From positions 1 through 64,000 of the forward strand of contig NZ_JAJTTE010000030.1 of NCBI RefSeq assembly GCF_021343995.1: DNA of 64,000 nucleotides, given 5' to 3'. The DNA comes from Pseudonocardia terrae (GTDB lineage: Bacteria; Actinomycetota; Actinomycetes; Mycobacteriales; Pseudonocardiaceae). The notes under the pieces were generated by a model that saw nothing but the letters and a program-made list of their open reading frames with translations, did not search any database and was not told where the DNA came from. Of the stretch, positions 54,788 through 64,000 are shown piece after piece (position 1 is the first letter of the stretch; every line of letters starts with the position of its first letter). The translations under genes were made by a program, and so were the position numbers.

Positions 54788-56308
54788 ATGACTGAATCCT
54801 CCCTGCGCTACACGCCTGCCGACGATGCTCTCGACCCGTCCCGGGGCGAGATGGAGCTTGAGGAACGGTCCTCGCTCCGGCGGGTCGCAGGTCTGTCGAC
54901 CGAGCTCACCGACATCACCGAGGTCGAGTACCGGCAGCTGCGGCTCGAGCGCGTGGTGCTCGTCGGGGTCTGGACCGAGGGCACCTCCGAGCAGGCCAAC
55001 GCCTCGCTCGTCGAGCTGGCCCGGCTCGCCGAGACCGCCGGCTCCCAGGTCATGGACGGCCTGGTGCAGCGGCGGAGCAAGCCCGATCCCGCCACGTTCA
55101 TCGGTTCCGGCAAGGTCGACGAGCTGTCCCACGCCGTCCAGACCGCCGGCGCCGACACCGTGATCTGCGACGGCGAGCTCTCGCCCGGCCAGCTGCGCCA
55201 GCTGGAGGAGAAGCTCAAGGTCAAGGTGATCGACCGGACCGCCCTGATCCTCGACATCTTCGCCCAGCACGCCCGCTCGCGGGACGGCAAGGCCCAGGTC
55301 GAGCTGGCCCAGCTGTCCTATCTCCTGCCGCGGCTGCGCGGCTGGGGTGAGGCGCTGTCCCGGCAGGTCGGTGGCCGTGCCGCCGGCGGTGTCGGCATCG
55401 GTGGCCGTGGTCCCGGTGAGACCAAGATCGAGCTGGACCGCCGGCGCATCCGGCACCGCATGTCCAAGCTGCGCCGCGAGATCGCCGCGATGAGCCGGGT
55501 GCGCGACACCCAGCGCGGCTCGCGCCGGCGCAACGACGTGCCCGGCGTCGCCATCGTCGGCTACACCAACGCCGGCAAGTCCTCGCTGCTCAACGCACTG
55601 ACCGACGCCGGAGTCCTGGTCGAGGACGCGCTGTTCGCCACCCTCGACCCCACGACCCGCCGCGCGGAGACGCCGGACGGGCGCACCTACACGCTCACCG
55701 ACACCGTCGGGTTCGTGCGGCACCTGCCGCACCAGCTCGTCGAGGCCTTCCGCTCCACGCTGGAGGAGGCCGGCCAGGCCGACCTGCTGGTCCACGTCGT
55801 CGACGCCTCGGACCCGCTGCCCGAGGACCAGATCGCCGCGGTGCGCAAGGTCCTGGTCGAGATCGGCGAGGAGCAGGGCGGCACCATGCCGCCGGAGTTG
55901 CTCGTCGTCAACAAGACCGACGCGGCCGGCGACCTCGCGCTCGCCCGGCTGCGGCACCTGCTGCCCGACGCCGTGTTCGTCTCGGCCCACCGGGGCGACG
56001 GCGTGGCTCGGCTGAAGGCCTGCGTCGCCGAGCGGCTCCCGCGGCCCGAGGTCGACCTCGAGCTGCTCGTGCCCTACACCGAGGGCGGGCTGATCGCCCG
56101 GCTGCACTCGGACGGCGAGGTGCTCGCCTCCGAGCACACCCCGGAGGGCACCCGCCTGCACGTCCGGGTCGGGCCCGAGCTCGCCGTCGCGGCCGTGCCG
56201 TTCGCGATCGGGGGGACCGGGTCGGCCCCCGCCGAGGGCGACGCGGCAGGCTCGCGAGGCACGAACGGGGCCGTGCCGGCCGGAGCGCGCGTCGCTGCGC
56301 GCGGCTGA
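54788..56308 (+). CDS. hflX: GTPase HflX
   Basis: A 506-residue ribosome-binding GTPase that splits stalled ribosomes under stress. The N-terminal HflX domain contains QRRSKPDPATFIGSGKVDEL and GVGIGGRGPGETKIELDRR. The G domain has G1 GYTNAGKSS, G3 DTVGFVRHLPH and G4 NKTD. The C-terminal tail is Gly/Ala-rich and probably disordered. ATG 54788 fits the family start. ACAATA about 10 nt upstream suggests a very short leader. Confidence 0.95.
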   Translation: MTESSLRYTPADDALDPSRGEMELEERSSLRRVAGLSTELTDITEVEYRQLRLERVVLVGVWTEGTSEQANASLVELARLAETAGSQVMDGLVQRRSKPDPATFIGSGKVDELSHAVQTAGADTVICDGELSPGQLRQLEEKLKVKVIDRTALILDIFAQHARSRDGKAQVELAQLSYLLPRLRGWGEALSRQVGGRAAGGVGIGGRGPGETKIELDRRRIRHRMSKLRREIAAMSRVRDTQRGSRRRNDVPGVAIVGYTNAGKSSLLNALTDAGVLVEDALFATLDPTTRRAETPDGRTYTLTDTVGFVRHLPHQLVEAFRSTLEEAGQADLLVHVVDASDPLPEDQIAAVRKVLVEIGEEQGGTMPPELLVVNKTDAAGDLALARLRHLLPDAVFVSAHRGDGVARLKACVAERLPRPEVDLELLVPYTEGGLIARLHSDGEVLASEHTPEGTRLHVRVGPELAVAAVPFAIGGTGSAPAEGDAAGSRGTNGAVPAGARVAARG

Positions 56309-56339
56309 CCGCGCCGGGGTTCTCGGCGCCGTCCTCCTG

Positions 56340-57341
56340 TTGACGCTGCTGCTCGCCGCCCCGGCGAGCGCGGCGCCGGCCGTACCCGAGGACCGCTGCA
56401 CGGTCACCGACCGCCGCCTCCTCGAACTCTCCGGGCTGGCCGTCGACGCCGGCGGCGAGATCTGGGCGATGAGCGACGGCGGCAGCCGGGTCGCGCTGTA
56501 CCGGCTCGACCCGGACACGTGCGCGATCGTCGGGACCCGGACGGCGGCGCTGGACCCCTACGACGCCGAGGACCTCGCGATCGCGCCCGACGGCGCGTTC
56601 TGGGTCGCCGACACCGGGGACAACGATCGCGCGCGGGCCACCGTGGCCCTGCTCGTCCTGCCGCCCGACGGCGCGCCCCGGGTGCACCGGCTGACCTATC
56701 CCGACGGCCCGCACGACGCGGAGGCCGTGCTGATCGGCACCGACGACGTGCCCGTGATCGTCACCAAGGAGGTCACCGGCACGGCCGGGGTCTACCGGCC
56801 CGTGGGCCCGCTCGCCGAGCCCGGGCCCACGCCGTTGATGCGCGCGGGCTCGGTCGGCTTCCCGCGGTCCGAGACCCGCGGCGGCCCGATCGGGTCCCTG
56901 GGCGCCTTCACGGTGACCGGCGGGGCGACGAGTACCGGTCGCGAGGTCGTCGCCCTGCGCACCTACACCGACGCCTGGCTGTACCGCGTGCCGCCGTCCG
57001 GCGACGTCGTGGCGGCGCTGCAGGGCACGCCGGTGCAGGTCCCGCTGCCGGACGAGCCCCAGGGCGAGGCCGTCGCATTCCTCCCCGACGGCACCCTGCT
57101 CTCCGGGTCCGAGACCCGCGGCCTGGACCGCGGCCGGCTCCGCGGGGTGCCCGGAGCCGTCGAGGCGACCCTGGCCGCCGCACCCGCGGAGCCGACGGCC
57201 GCCCCACCCCCTCCGGCGACCCCGCCGGAACCCGCCCCGGACTGGCTGCCCGCGGCGATCGGGGGCGGGATCGCGGTCCTGCTGCTGGGGCTGGCCGCGG
57301 GCGCGATGGCCCTGCACGGGCGGCGCCGGTCCCGCCTGTGA
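56340..57341 (+). CDS. Secreted beta-propeller-like protein with C-terminal anchor
   Basis: A protein of about 333 residues with a signal sequence (LLLAAPASAAPA) and a C-terminal membrane span (AIGGGIAVLLLGLAAGAMAL) followed by HGRRRSRL. The body has propeller-like repeats (LLELSGLAVDAGGEIWAMSDGGSRVALYRL, then DAEDLAIAPDGAFWVADTGDND). Before the anchor comes a Pro/Ala-rich linker. The function is unknown. TTG 56340 is the only usable start in the frame but leaves a short signal peptide, so translation may begin a few codons earlier at a non-standard codon. It lies downstream of hflX. Confidence 0.72.
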   Translation: MTLLLAAPASAAPAVPEDRCTVTDRRLLELSGLAVDAGGEIWAMSDGGSRVALYRLDPDTCAIVGTRTAALDPYDAEDLAIAPDGAFWVADTGDNDRARATVALLVLPPDGAPRVHRLTYPDGPHDAEAVLIGTDDVPVIVTKEVTGTAGVYRPVGPLAEPGPTPLMRAGSVGFPRSETRGGPIGSLGAFTVTGGATSTGREVVALRTYTDAWLYRVPPSGDVVAALQGTPVQVPLPDEPQGEAVAFLPDGTLLSGSETRGLDRGRLRGVPGAVEATLAAAPAEPTAAPPPPATPPEPAPDWLPAAIGGGIAVLLLGLAAGAMALHGRRRSRL

Positions 57342-57374
57342 CGAGCCCGCCGACCATGCTCGACGGCCGGCCCG

Positions 57375-58100
57375 TCAGAGCCGGCGGAGCACCGCGACGA
57401 CGCGTCCCAGGATGGTCGCTTCGTTGCCGTCGATCGGCTCGTAGGCCGGGTTGGCCGGCATCAGCCAGACCTGCCCGTCCGTGCGCTTGAAGGTCTTGAC
57501 CGTGGCCTCGCCGTCGATCATCGCGGCGACGATCTCGCCCTGCTCGGCCACGGGCTGCTGGCGGACGACGACCCAGTCTCCGTCCGTGATCGCGGCCTCG
57601 ACCATCGAGTCGCCCTTGACGTTGAGCAGGAAGAGCTCGCCCTCGCCGACGATCTCGCGCGGCAGCGGGAACACGCTCTCCACCGCCTGCTCGGCCAGGA
57701 TCGGGCCACCGGCGGCGATGTTGCCGAGCAGGGGCACGAAGGCCGGCGCCGGCCGCTCCGCGCGGACCTCCGCCGCGTCGCCGCCCTCGTGGGAGTCCTC
57801 CTCCGGGCTGCGCACGTCGACCGCGCGGGTCCGGTTCGGGTCGCGCCGCAGGTACCCCTTGCGCTCCAGCGTGCGCAGCTGGTGGTGGACCGACGAGGTG
57901 GACGTCAGCCCCACCGCGTCACCGATCTCCCGGACGCTCGGCGGGTAGCCGAAGCGCTCCACCCAGTCCCGGATCACCTCGAGCACCTTGCGCTGCCGGG
58001 GGGTGAGGCCCACCGGGTCCGCCGGCGGATCCGGGAAGGCGCGCACCTGTCCGGGCTCCCGGCCGGTTCCGCCGGCTCCGCCGGACTCGTCCCGTGCCAT
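57375..58100 (-). CDS. lexA: SOS repressor LexA
   Basis: A 241-residue LexA. The N-terminal winged HTH (about residues 33-96) includes LTPRQRKVLEVIRDWVERFGYPPSVREIGDAVGLTSTSSVHHQL. The self-cleavage site is Ala130-Gly131 in NIAAGGPI. The catalytic pair is Ser165 in GDSMVEA and Lys202 in ATVKTFK. A 30-residue polar extension precedes the HTH, and ATG 58100 has GGCAGG upstream. It represses its own gene, the divergent ChiZ-like gene and recA through the boxes seen in this window. Confidence 0.97.
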   Translation of the reverse strand: MARDESGGAGGTGREPGQVRAFPDPPADPVGLTPRQRKVLEVIRDWVERFGYPPSVREIGDAVGLTSTSSVHHQLRTLERKGYLRRDPNRTRAVDVRSPEEDSHEGGDAAEVRAERPAPAFVPLLGNIAAGGPILAEQAVESVFPLPREIVGEGELFLLNVKGDSMVEAAITDGDWVVVRQQPVAEQGEIVAAMIDGEATVKTFKRTDGQVWLMPANPAYEPIDGNEATILGRVVAVLRRL

Positions 58101-58370
58101 CTGCCTGCCGCCTCCTCGTGTGCCTGTCTCGTGCTCTGTCCCCGGGCCCGTCCCGAGCGTGGGGTCCGGCCCGCTGCCCGGTTCCCGCACGTCGCCGGTG
58201 CCCTCGGCGCCGGTCCTCCCCGGAGGTCGTGCCCGTTCCGCCGGGCCGTACTCCCGGGAGCCGGACCGGGGCGCCGGACGGGGCCGGTGCCGGTGGGGAC
58301 CCGGACGGCCCCGCCGGAGGGTCCCGGCCGGTCCGTCGGTAACGGACGGTAGCCCGGATCCGGCCGATCG

Positions 58371-58386
58371 CCAAACACATGTTCGA
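58371..58386. promoter_or_regulatory. LexA (SOS) box, lexA side
   Basis: CCAAACACATGTTCGA matches TCGAAC-N4-GTTCGA in the right half and partly in the left. It is 271 bases from the lexA start. Confidence 0.7.
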
Positions 58387-58464
58387 ACGACACGCCGATC
58401 GTGTCGGGTGTGGACCCGTGACGCACGGCCGTGGTGGTGGTACAACGTCGCACAGACGTTCGAA

Positions 58465-58480
58465 TCGAACATGTGTGCGA
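58465..58480. promoter_or_regulatory. LexA (SOS) box, ChiZ-like side
   Basis: TCGAACATGTGTGCGA differs from the consensus TCGAAC-N4-GTTCGA at one position. It lies 45 nt before the GTG of the ChiZ-like gene. Confidence 0.85.
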
Positions 58481-58524
58481 GAGCCGGCCGCTGAGCGGCG
58501 CGGACGAGGCGGAAGGGGTCTGCC

Positions 58525-59484
58525 GTGAACGGCGCGGGGATCGCGGAGGACGTGGTGGACGGGCCGTCGGGGGCCGCGGGCGCGAGCGGGCGGAGCGGCT
58601 GTGTCCTCGGTGTCCTCGGTGTCTCCGGTGTCCTCGGCGTGTCGCGCGGACGCGATCCCGTCGACGAGCACGGGGCCGACGGAGGCCGGGGTGGCCGGGT
58701 CTCGACGGTGCGGGAGCGGGGGATCGGCGGGTCGGCCGTGGACGGGGAGCGCGACGCGGGGGCGACCCGTGGGCCGCGTCCGGTCCGGCCCGCCCGGACC
58801 TCCCGCCGTGCCCGACGGCCGGTGCAGGCTCCCGGCAGCGGGGGTGGGGTGGCGCCCGGACCTGTCGAGCGGGCGGGCCGCGCCTTCTCGTGTGGTGTCG
58901 CCCCGGACAGTCGTGCTGCGTGGCTCGCCCCGTCGGTGACCGGCGTGCCGGTCCGTGGCGCCGCTTCGGGCGCGACGCCGGCGTCCGGCGCCGCCGTCAT
59001 CGATGGCGGGGGCGAGGTGCGCGCACTGGACGTGTCCGACACGGCCGTACGGGCTCCGAGGAGTGCCCTGCGTGCGTGGCGGGCACCCGGCACCCAGGTG
59101 CCCCGGGCTGAGGCGCAGCAGGCGTCCTGGGCGGCCGTGCGGGTCCTGCCCGGTGCGGTGCCCGCGGCGCGGTACCGGATGCGGCGGGCCGTGGGGGTCG
59201 TCGTCCTCGCGCTGGCGTCCGCCGCCGTCGTCGTCGGGCTGGGGCTCCTGGCGGGGGTCGCAGGCGATGCCCACGCCCGGGCGGTCGTGCCCGCCGGGAC
59301 CGTCCAGGTGACGGTCGAGCCCGGGGAGTCCATCTGGGACGTCGCGCGCCGGACCGTCCCCGCAGCCGGGTCGGCCGGCACAGCCGGTACGGCCGCGGTC
59401 GTCGAGCGGATCGCGGCGGACAACGCGCTGCCCGTGGACGCGGCGCCGCTGCCCGCCGGGCTCGCACTGCGCGTCCCGGTCTGA
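58525..59484 (+). CDS. ChiZ-like SOS-regulated membrane protein with LysM domain
   Basis: A 319-residue protein. The long N-terminal part (about 215 residues) is low complexity, with VLGVLGVSGVLGVS-type repeats near residues 28-42. A single span (about residues 222-245) is followed outside the membrane by a LysM domain (VTVEPGESIWDVARRTVP...ERIAADNALP). This matches Rv2719c (ChiZ), an SOS-induced cell-wall protein linked to division arrest, also divergent from lexA. GTG 58525 has GGAAGGGG upstream. An SOS box lies 45 nt upstream. Confidence 0.82.
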   Translation: MNGAGIAEDVVDGPSGAAGASGRSGCVLGVLGVSGVLGVSRGRDPVDEHGADGGRGGRVSTVRERGIGGSAVDGERDAGATRGPRPVRPARTSRRARRPVQAPGSGGGVAPGPVERAGRAFSCGVAPDSRAAWLAPSVTGVPVRGAASGATPASGAAVIDGGGEVRALDVSDTAVRAPRSALRAWRAPGTQVPRAEAQQASWAAVRVLPGAVPAARYRMRRAVGVVVLALASAAVVVGLGLLAGVAGDAHARAVVPAGTVQVTVEPGESIWDVARRTVPAAGSAGTAGTAAVVERIAADNALPVDAAPLPAGLALRVPV

Positions 59485-59560
59485 GCGCGGGGCCCCGGAG
59501 CCCGGCGGGTGACCCCGGTCACGACGGGCACCGGTTTTTGTCGGTGGTGGTTGATAGGAA

Positions 59561-59576
59561 TCGCACACGCGTTCGA
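59561..59576. promoter_or_regulatory. Probable third SOS box, before the ChiZ-like paralogue
   Basis: TCGCACACGCGTTCGA matches TCGAAC-N4-GTTCGA at 11 of 12 fixed positions. It lies 55 nt before ATG 59632 and close to a possible -10 (GATAGGAAT) with TTGTCG about 20 nt upstream of it. Confidence 0.65.
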
Positions 59577-59631
59577 TCGGTGGTCCGGGCATCCGGCTCG
59601 GGTGGGGTCGGCGCGGTGGTGGGAGGTCGTC

Positions 59632-60294
59632 ATGGATCCCAGGAGTGCAGTGCTGGCCGCGGTGCCGAGCGAGATGTCGAGCCGGGTGCCGGGCGAGTCG
59701 GCCGTCGGCGCGGCGTCGACCGGTGCGGCGTCGACCGGTGCGGCGTCGACCGGGTTGCCGGCGGGGTCCTCGATCGGGGCGCGGGTCGGTGTGGCGGGCG
59801 ACCGGCGGACCGACGCGCGGCCCGGGGCTCGTCCGCGTCCCCGTCCGGCGGGCCGTGACGCCGCCGGTCGTGAGCCCGGTGGCCGTGAGCTGGTCGGCCG
59901 TGCCGCCGTCCGTGAGGCGGGTGGGCGTGAGGCGGGCGGCCGCGGCCACCCACTCCGGGGGCACCCCGCCGCGGCACCGGAGCGCGTCCTCGGGGCCTAC
60001 ACGTCGGGGGCCCGGGCGCGGCTGGTCCGCCGGGCCGACGGTCCCGCCGTGGTGTCGGGCTGCCGGCCCGTCGTCCGGCCACGGCCCGCCCTGGCCGACC
60101 CGCGGTGCGTCCCGGCGCCCCGTCCCCGCCCGTCCCGGCTCTCGCGCTACGAGCGCACCGGCGGGGCCCGACGACTCGCGGGGGAGGCCCGCACCGGCCT
60201 GTTCGACCGGGTGCTGGCCGTCGTCGCGGTCACGCTGGCGTCGGCCACGGTCGTCGTCGCCCTCGGCCTGCTCTCCGACCTCGTCGCGCGATGA
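59632..60294 (+). CDS. ChiZ-like paralogue lacking LysM
   Basis: A 220-residue protein with a long Arg/Gly/Ala-rich cytoplasmic part and one C-terminal span (RVLAVVAVTLASATVVVALGLLSDL). The span resembles that of the preceding ChiZ-like protein (VGVVVLALASAAVVVGLGLLAGV), so the two appear to be paralogues, but this one stops a few residues after the span and has no LysM domain. It includes AASTG repeats near residues 27-41. GGGAGGTC precedes ATG 59632. An SOS-like box upstream suggests co-induction with its neighbour. Confidence 0.68.
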   Translation: MDPRSAVLAAVPSEMSSRVPGESAVGAASTGAASTGAASTGLPAGSSIGARVGVAGDRRTDARPGARPRPRPAGRDAAGREPGGRELVGRAAVREAGGREAGGRGHPLRGHPAAAPERVLGAYTSGARARLVRRADGPAVVSGCRPVVRPRPALADPRCVPAPRPRPSRLSRYERTGGARRLAGEARTGLFDRVLAVVAVTLASATVVVALGLLSDLVAR

Positions 60295-60853
60295 CCGGCC
60301 GCCCCGCGCGGGCGGACGGGGGACGCAGCGCCCGGCGAGCGCGGTCGGCCCTGCGTGTGACGGGCGGTGAACCCGTCGGCGTGGTGTCCGGAGTGGAGTC
60401 GCGGCCCGGAGCGTGTGGGGCCGGTGATGCGTCCTGTGGGCGGCGAGGGTCTCCTTTCGGGCACGGTGAGTGCCGGTATCGCCGACACGCCGAGGAAGCC
60501 GACACGCCGGCCACAACGGACGGCGCGTTCCCCGCAGTTCATCCGCGTGTCGCCGATGCGGCGAGCGGTTCGGGTCCCGCGGCCCGCCGACCCGTTGTCC
60601 GCGCAGGTGTGCAGGAAGCGGGCGTGACCTGCGGGCCGTCACGGGGTGTCGCCACCCGGCCACCGGGGCACCCGGGGACGGGGCGACCGCGGCGCTCGTG
60701 AGAGGTTCCTTCCCGATCGGGGGAAGTCCGCACGACCCGCCGCACGGAAATGGCGCGACCCCCAGATGTTGTGGTTACATCCGTGTTGTTCGCCTACAGG
60801 TTGGGTTCGGCCCAGGTCGAGCCGTCGGGCGCGTCGAATCGGGGGAGGTCCGC
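60295..60853. other. 559-bp region upstream of nrdR
   Basis: Frames are open here only because of GC bias; none has a credible start, ribosome binding site or domain. I see no cobalamin riboswitch. The relatively AT-rich patch at 60759-60780 is a candidate NrdR site and promoter. Confidence 0.5.
60759..60780. promoter_or_regulatory. Candidate NrdR box / nrdR promoter element
   Basis: CCCCCAGATGTTGTGGTTACAT is AT-richer than its surroundings and resembles half of the NrdR box (TTGTG core). A second box at the expected spacing is not clear. Confidence 0.35.
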
Positions 60854-61357
60854 ATGCGGTGCCCGTTCTGCCGTCACACGGACTGCAAGGTGATCGACTC
60901 CCGCGAGGTCGACGAGGGCGCGGCGACGCGTCGCCGCCGCTCCTGCCAGGCCTGTGGGAAGCGCTTCACCACCGTCGAGGAGCCGGTGCTCGCGGTGTTG
61001 AAGCGCAGCGGCGTCACGGAGCCGTTCAGCCGCGACAAGGTCGTGAGCGGCGTGCGCCGGGCCTGCCAGGGCCGGCCGGTCGACGAGGACGCGTTGCAGA
61101 AGCTCGCGCACCGCGTCGAGGAGGCCGTCCGCGCGGGCGGGACCGCGGAGATCCCCAGCCACGAGGTGGGGTTGGCGATCCTCGGTCCGCTGAAGGAGCT
61201 CGACGAGGTGGCGTACCTGCGCTTCGCGAGCGTCTACCGCTCGTTCTCGTCCATCGAGGACTTCGAGAAGGAGATCGCCGATCTGCGCAGGGCGGCTGCC
61301 GGGGAAGCAGCCGACCGGCGGGACCGGGCCGGGAGGACCGCGGGGCCGACCGGGTAG
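60854..61357 (+). CDS. nrdR: Transcriptional repressor NrdR
   Basis: A 167-residue repressor of ribonucleotide reductase genes. The zinc ribbon uses Cys3, Cys6, Cys31 and Cys34 (CPFC...CQAC), followed by a basic RRRRS stretch. The ATP-cone domain (about residues 46-136) senses ATP/dATP (VLKRSGVTEPFSRDKVVSGVRRACQGRPV). The tail is Arg/Ala-rich. GGGGGAGG precedes ATG 60854. It is followed by the B12-dependent reductase gene nrdJ, as in the Streptomyces nrdRJ operon. Confidence 0.96.
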   Translation: MRCPFCRHTDCKVIDSREVDEGAATRRRRSCQACGKRFTTVEEPVLAVLKRSGVTEPFSRDKVVSGVRRACQGRPVDEDALQKLAHRVEEAVRAGGTAEIPSHEVGLAILGPLKELDEVAYLRFASVYRSFSSIEDFEKEIADLRRAAAGEAADRRDRAGRTAGPTG

Positions 61358-61490
61358 GGGGTCCGAGGGACCCGTGGGGCCGACCCGTACTACGGAAGTC
61401 GAGCCGACCCCGATCTCGCAGGCAGGACACCCGCCGTCGCCCCAGCCGGCGGAGGGTGCAGCACATGGTCGGATGCGAATGAGGGAGAGC

Positions 61491-64000
<2,510 letters not shown>

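Larger units (their letters stand above)
58101..58524. other. Divergent lexA / ChiZ-like promoter region
   Basis: 424 bases without a gene. It contains the two SOS boxes listed here and a GC-rich stretch without other recognisable signals. Confidence 0.6.

Noticed and set aside
60295..60853. Cobalamin riboswitch before nrdR-nrdJ
   Set aside because: I could not find the B12-box sequence or a matching fold, although Streptomyces uses one for its other reductase genes.

Overview
The window is high-GC actinobacterial chromosome with GTG starts and heavy codon bias. Its gene order closely parallels the Mycobacterium tuberculosis stretch Rv2719c-Rv2748c: argA, pgsA, clgR, a PspA-family gene, DUF3046-recA-recX, miaB with its membrane-protein and DUF349 neighbours, an Rv2728c-like gene, miaA-dapF-hflX, lexA with a divergent ChiZ-like gene, nrdR and a B12-dependent RNR. 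Long non-mycobacterial insertions (BVMO operon, glutamate ABC transporter, two SDH operons) fit a Pseudonocardiales member such as Pseudonocardia. That genus call is inference from synteny recalled from memory, not a database result.

Layout. 1-6.8 kb: argA, rimO-pgsA, a ClgR-like regulator (no cinA), pspA, nei2, a DUF6412-like gene, an internally shortened YidC and a lipoprotein. 6.9-14 kb: L,D-transpeptidase, then a ketone/aromatic catabolic block (Baeyer-Villiger monooxygenase, nitroreductase, acyl-CoA ligase, TetR, esterase) with an 18-bp palindromic operator. 14-22.3 kb: Lhr helicase, EamA exporter with a divergent TetR, a CoA-transferase and a broken TetR. 22.3-25.1 kb: DUF3046-recA-recX with an SOS box. 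25.1-29.1 kb: a decaying region with two pseudogenes, a siderophore-type binding lipoprotein, an RpiR regulator and a LysR regulator. 29.1-36.4 kb: two different succinate dehydrogenase operons back to back. 36.4-40.3 kb: a GH46 chitosanase without a visible signal peptide, small hypotheticals and an S9 peptidase. 40.3-46.9 kb: gluABCD, a two-component system and a TAXI-type binding lipoprotein. 47-56.3 kb: miaB, an AbiEi/DUF559 gene bracketed by two 61-bp palindromes, DUF349, Rv2728c-like, miaA, dapF, hflX. 56.3-64 kb: a secreted protein, lexA, two ChiZ-like SOS proteins, nrdR and nrdJ (cut by the window end).

How it works together: LexA boxes are visible before recA, between lexA and its divergent ChiZ-like neighbour, and before a second ChiZ-like paralogue, so the window holds much of the core SOS circuit. 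Three stand-out observations are: (i) the DUF559/AbiEi gene sits between two similar imperfect palindromes that also supply the stop codons of two genes; (ii) at five gene junctions a mini-ORF bridges two genes with short stop/start overlaps; (iii) tandem repeats sit on or just beyond stop codons at several loci. Many genes also show TANNNT 6-8 nt before the start codon, the pattern of leaderless transcripts. No rRNA, tRNA, CRISPR array or insertion sequence was recognised.
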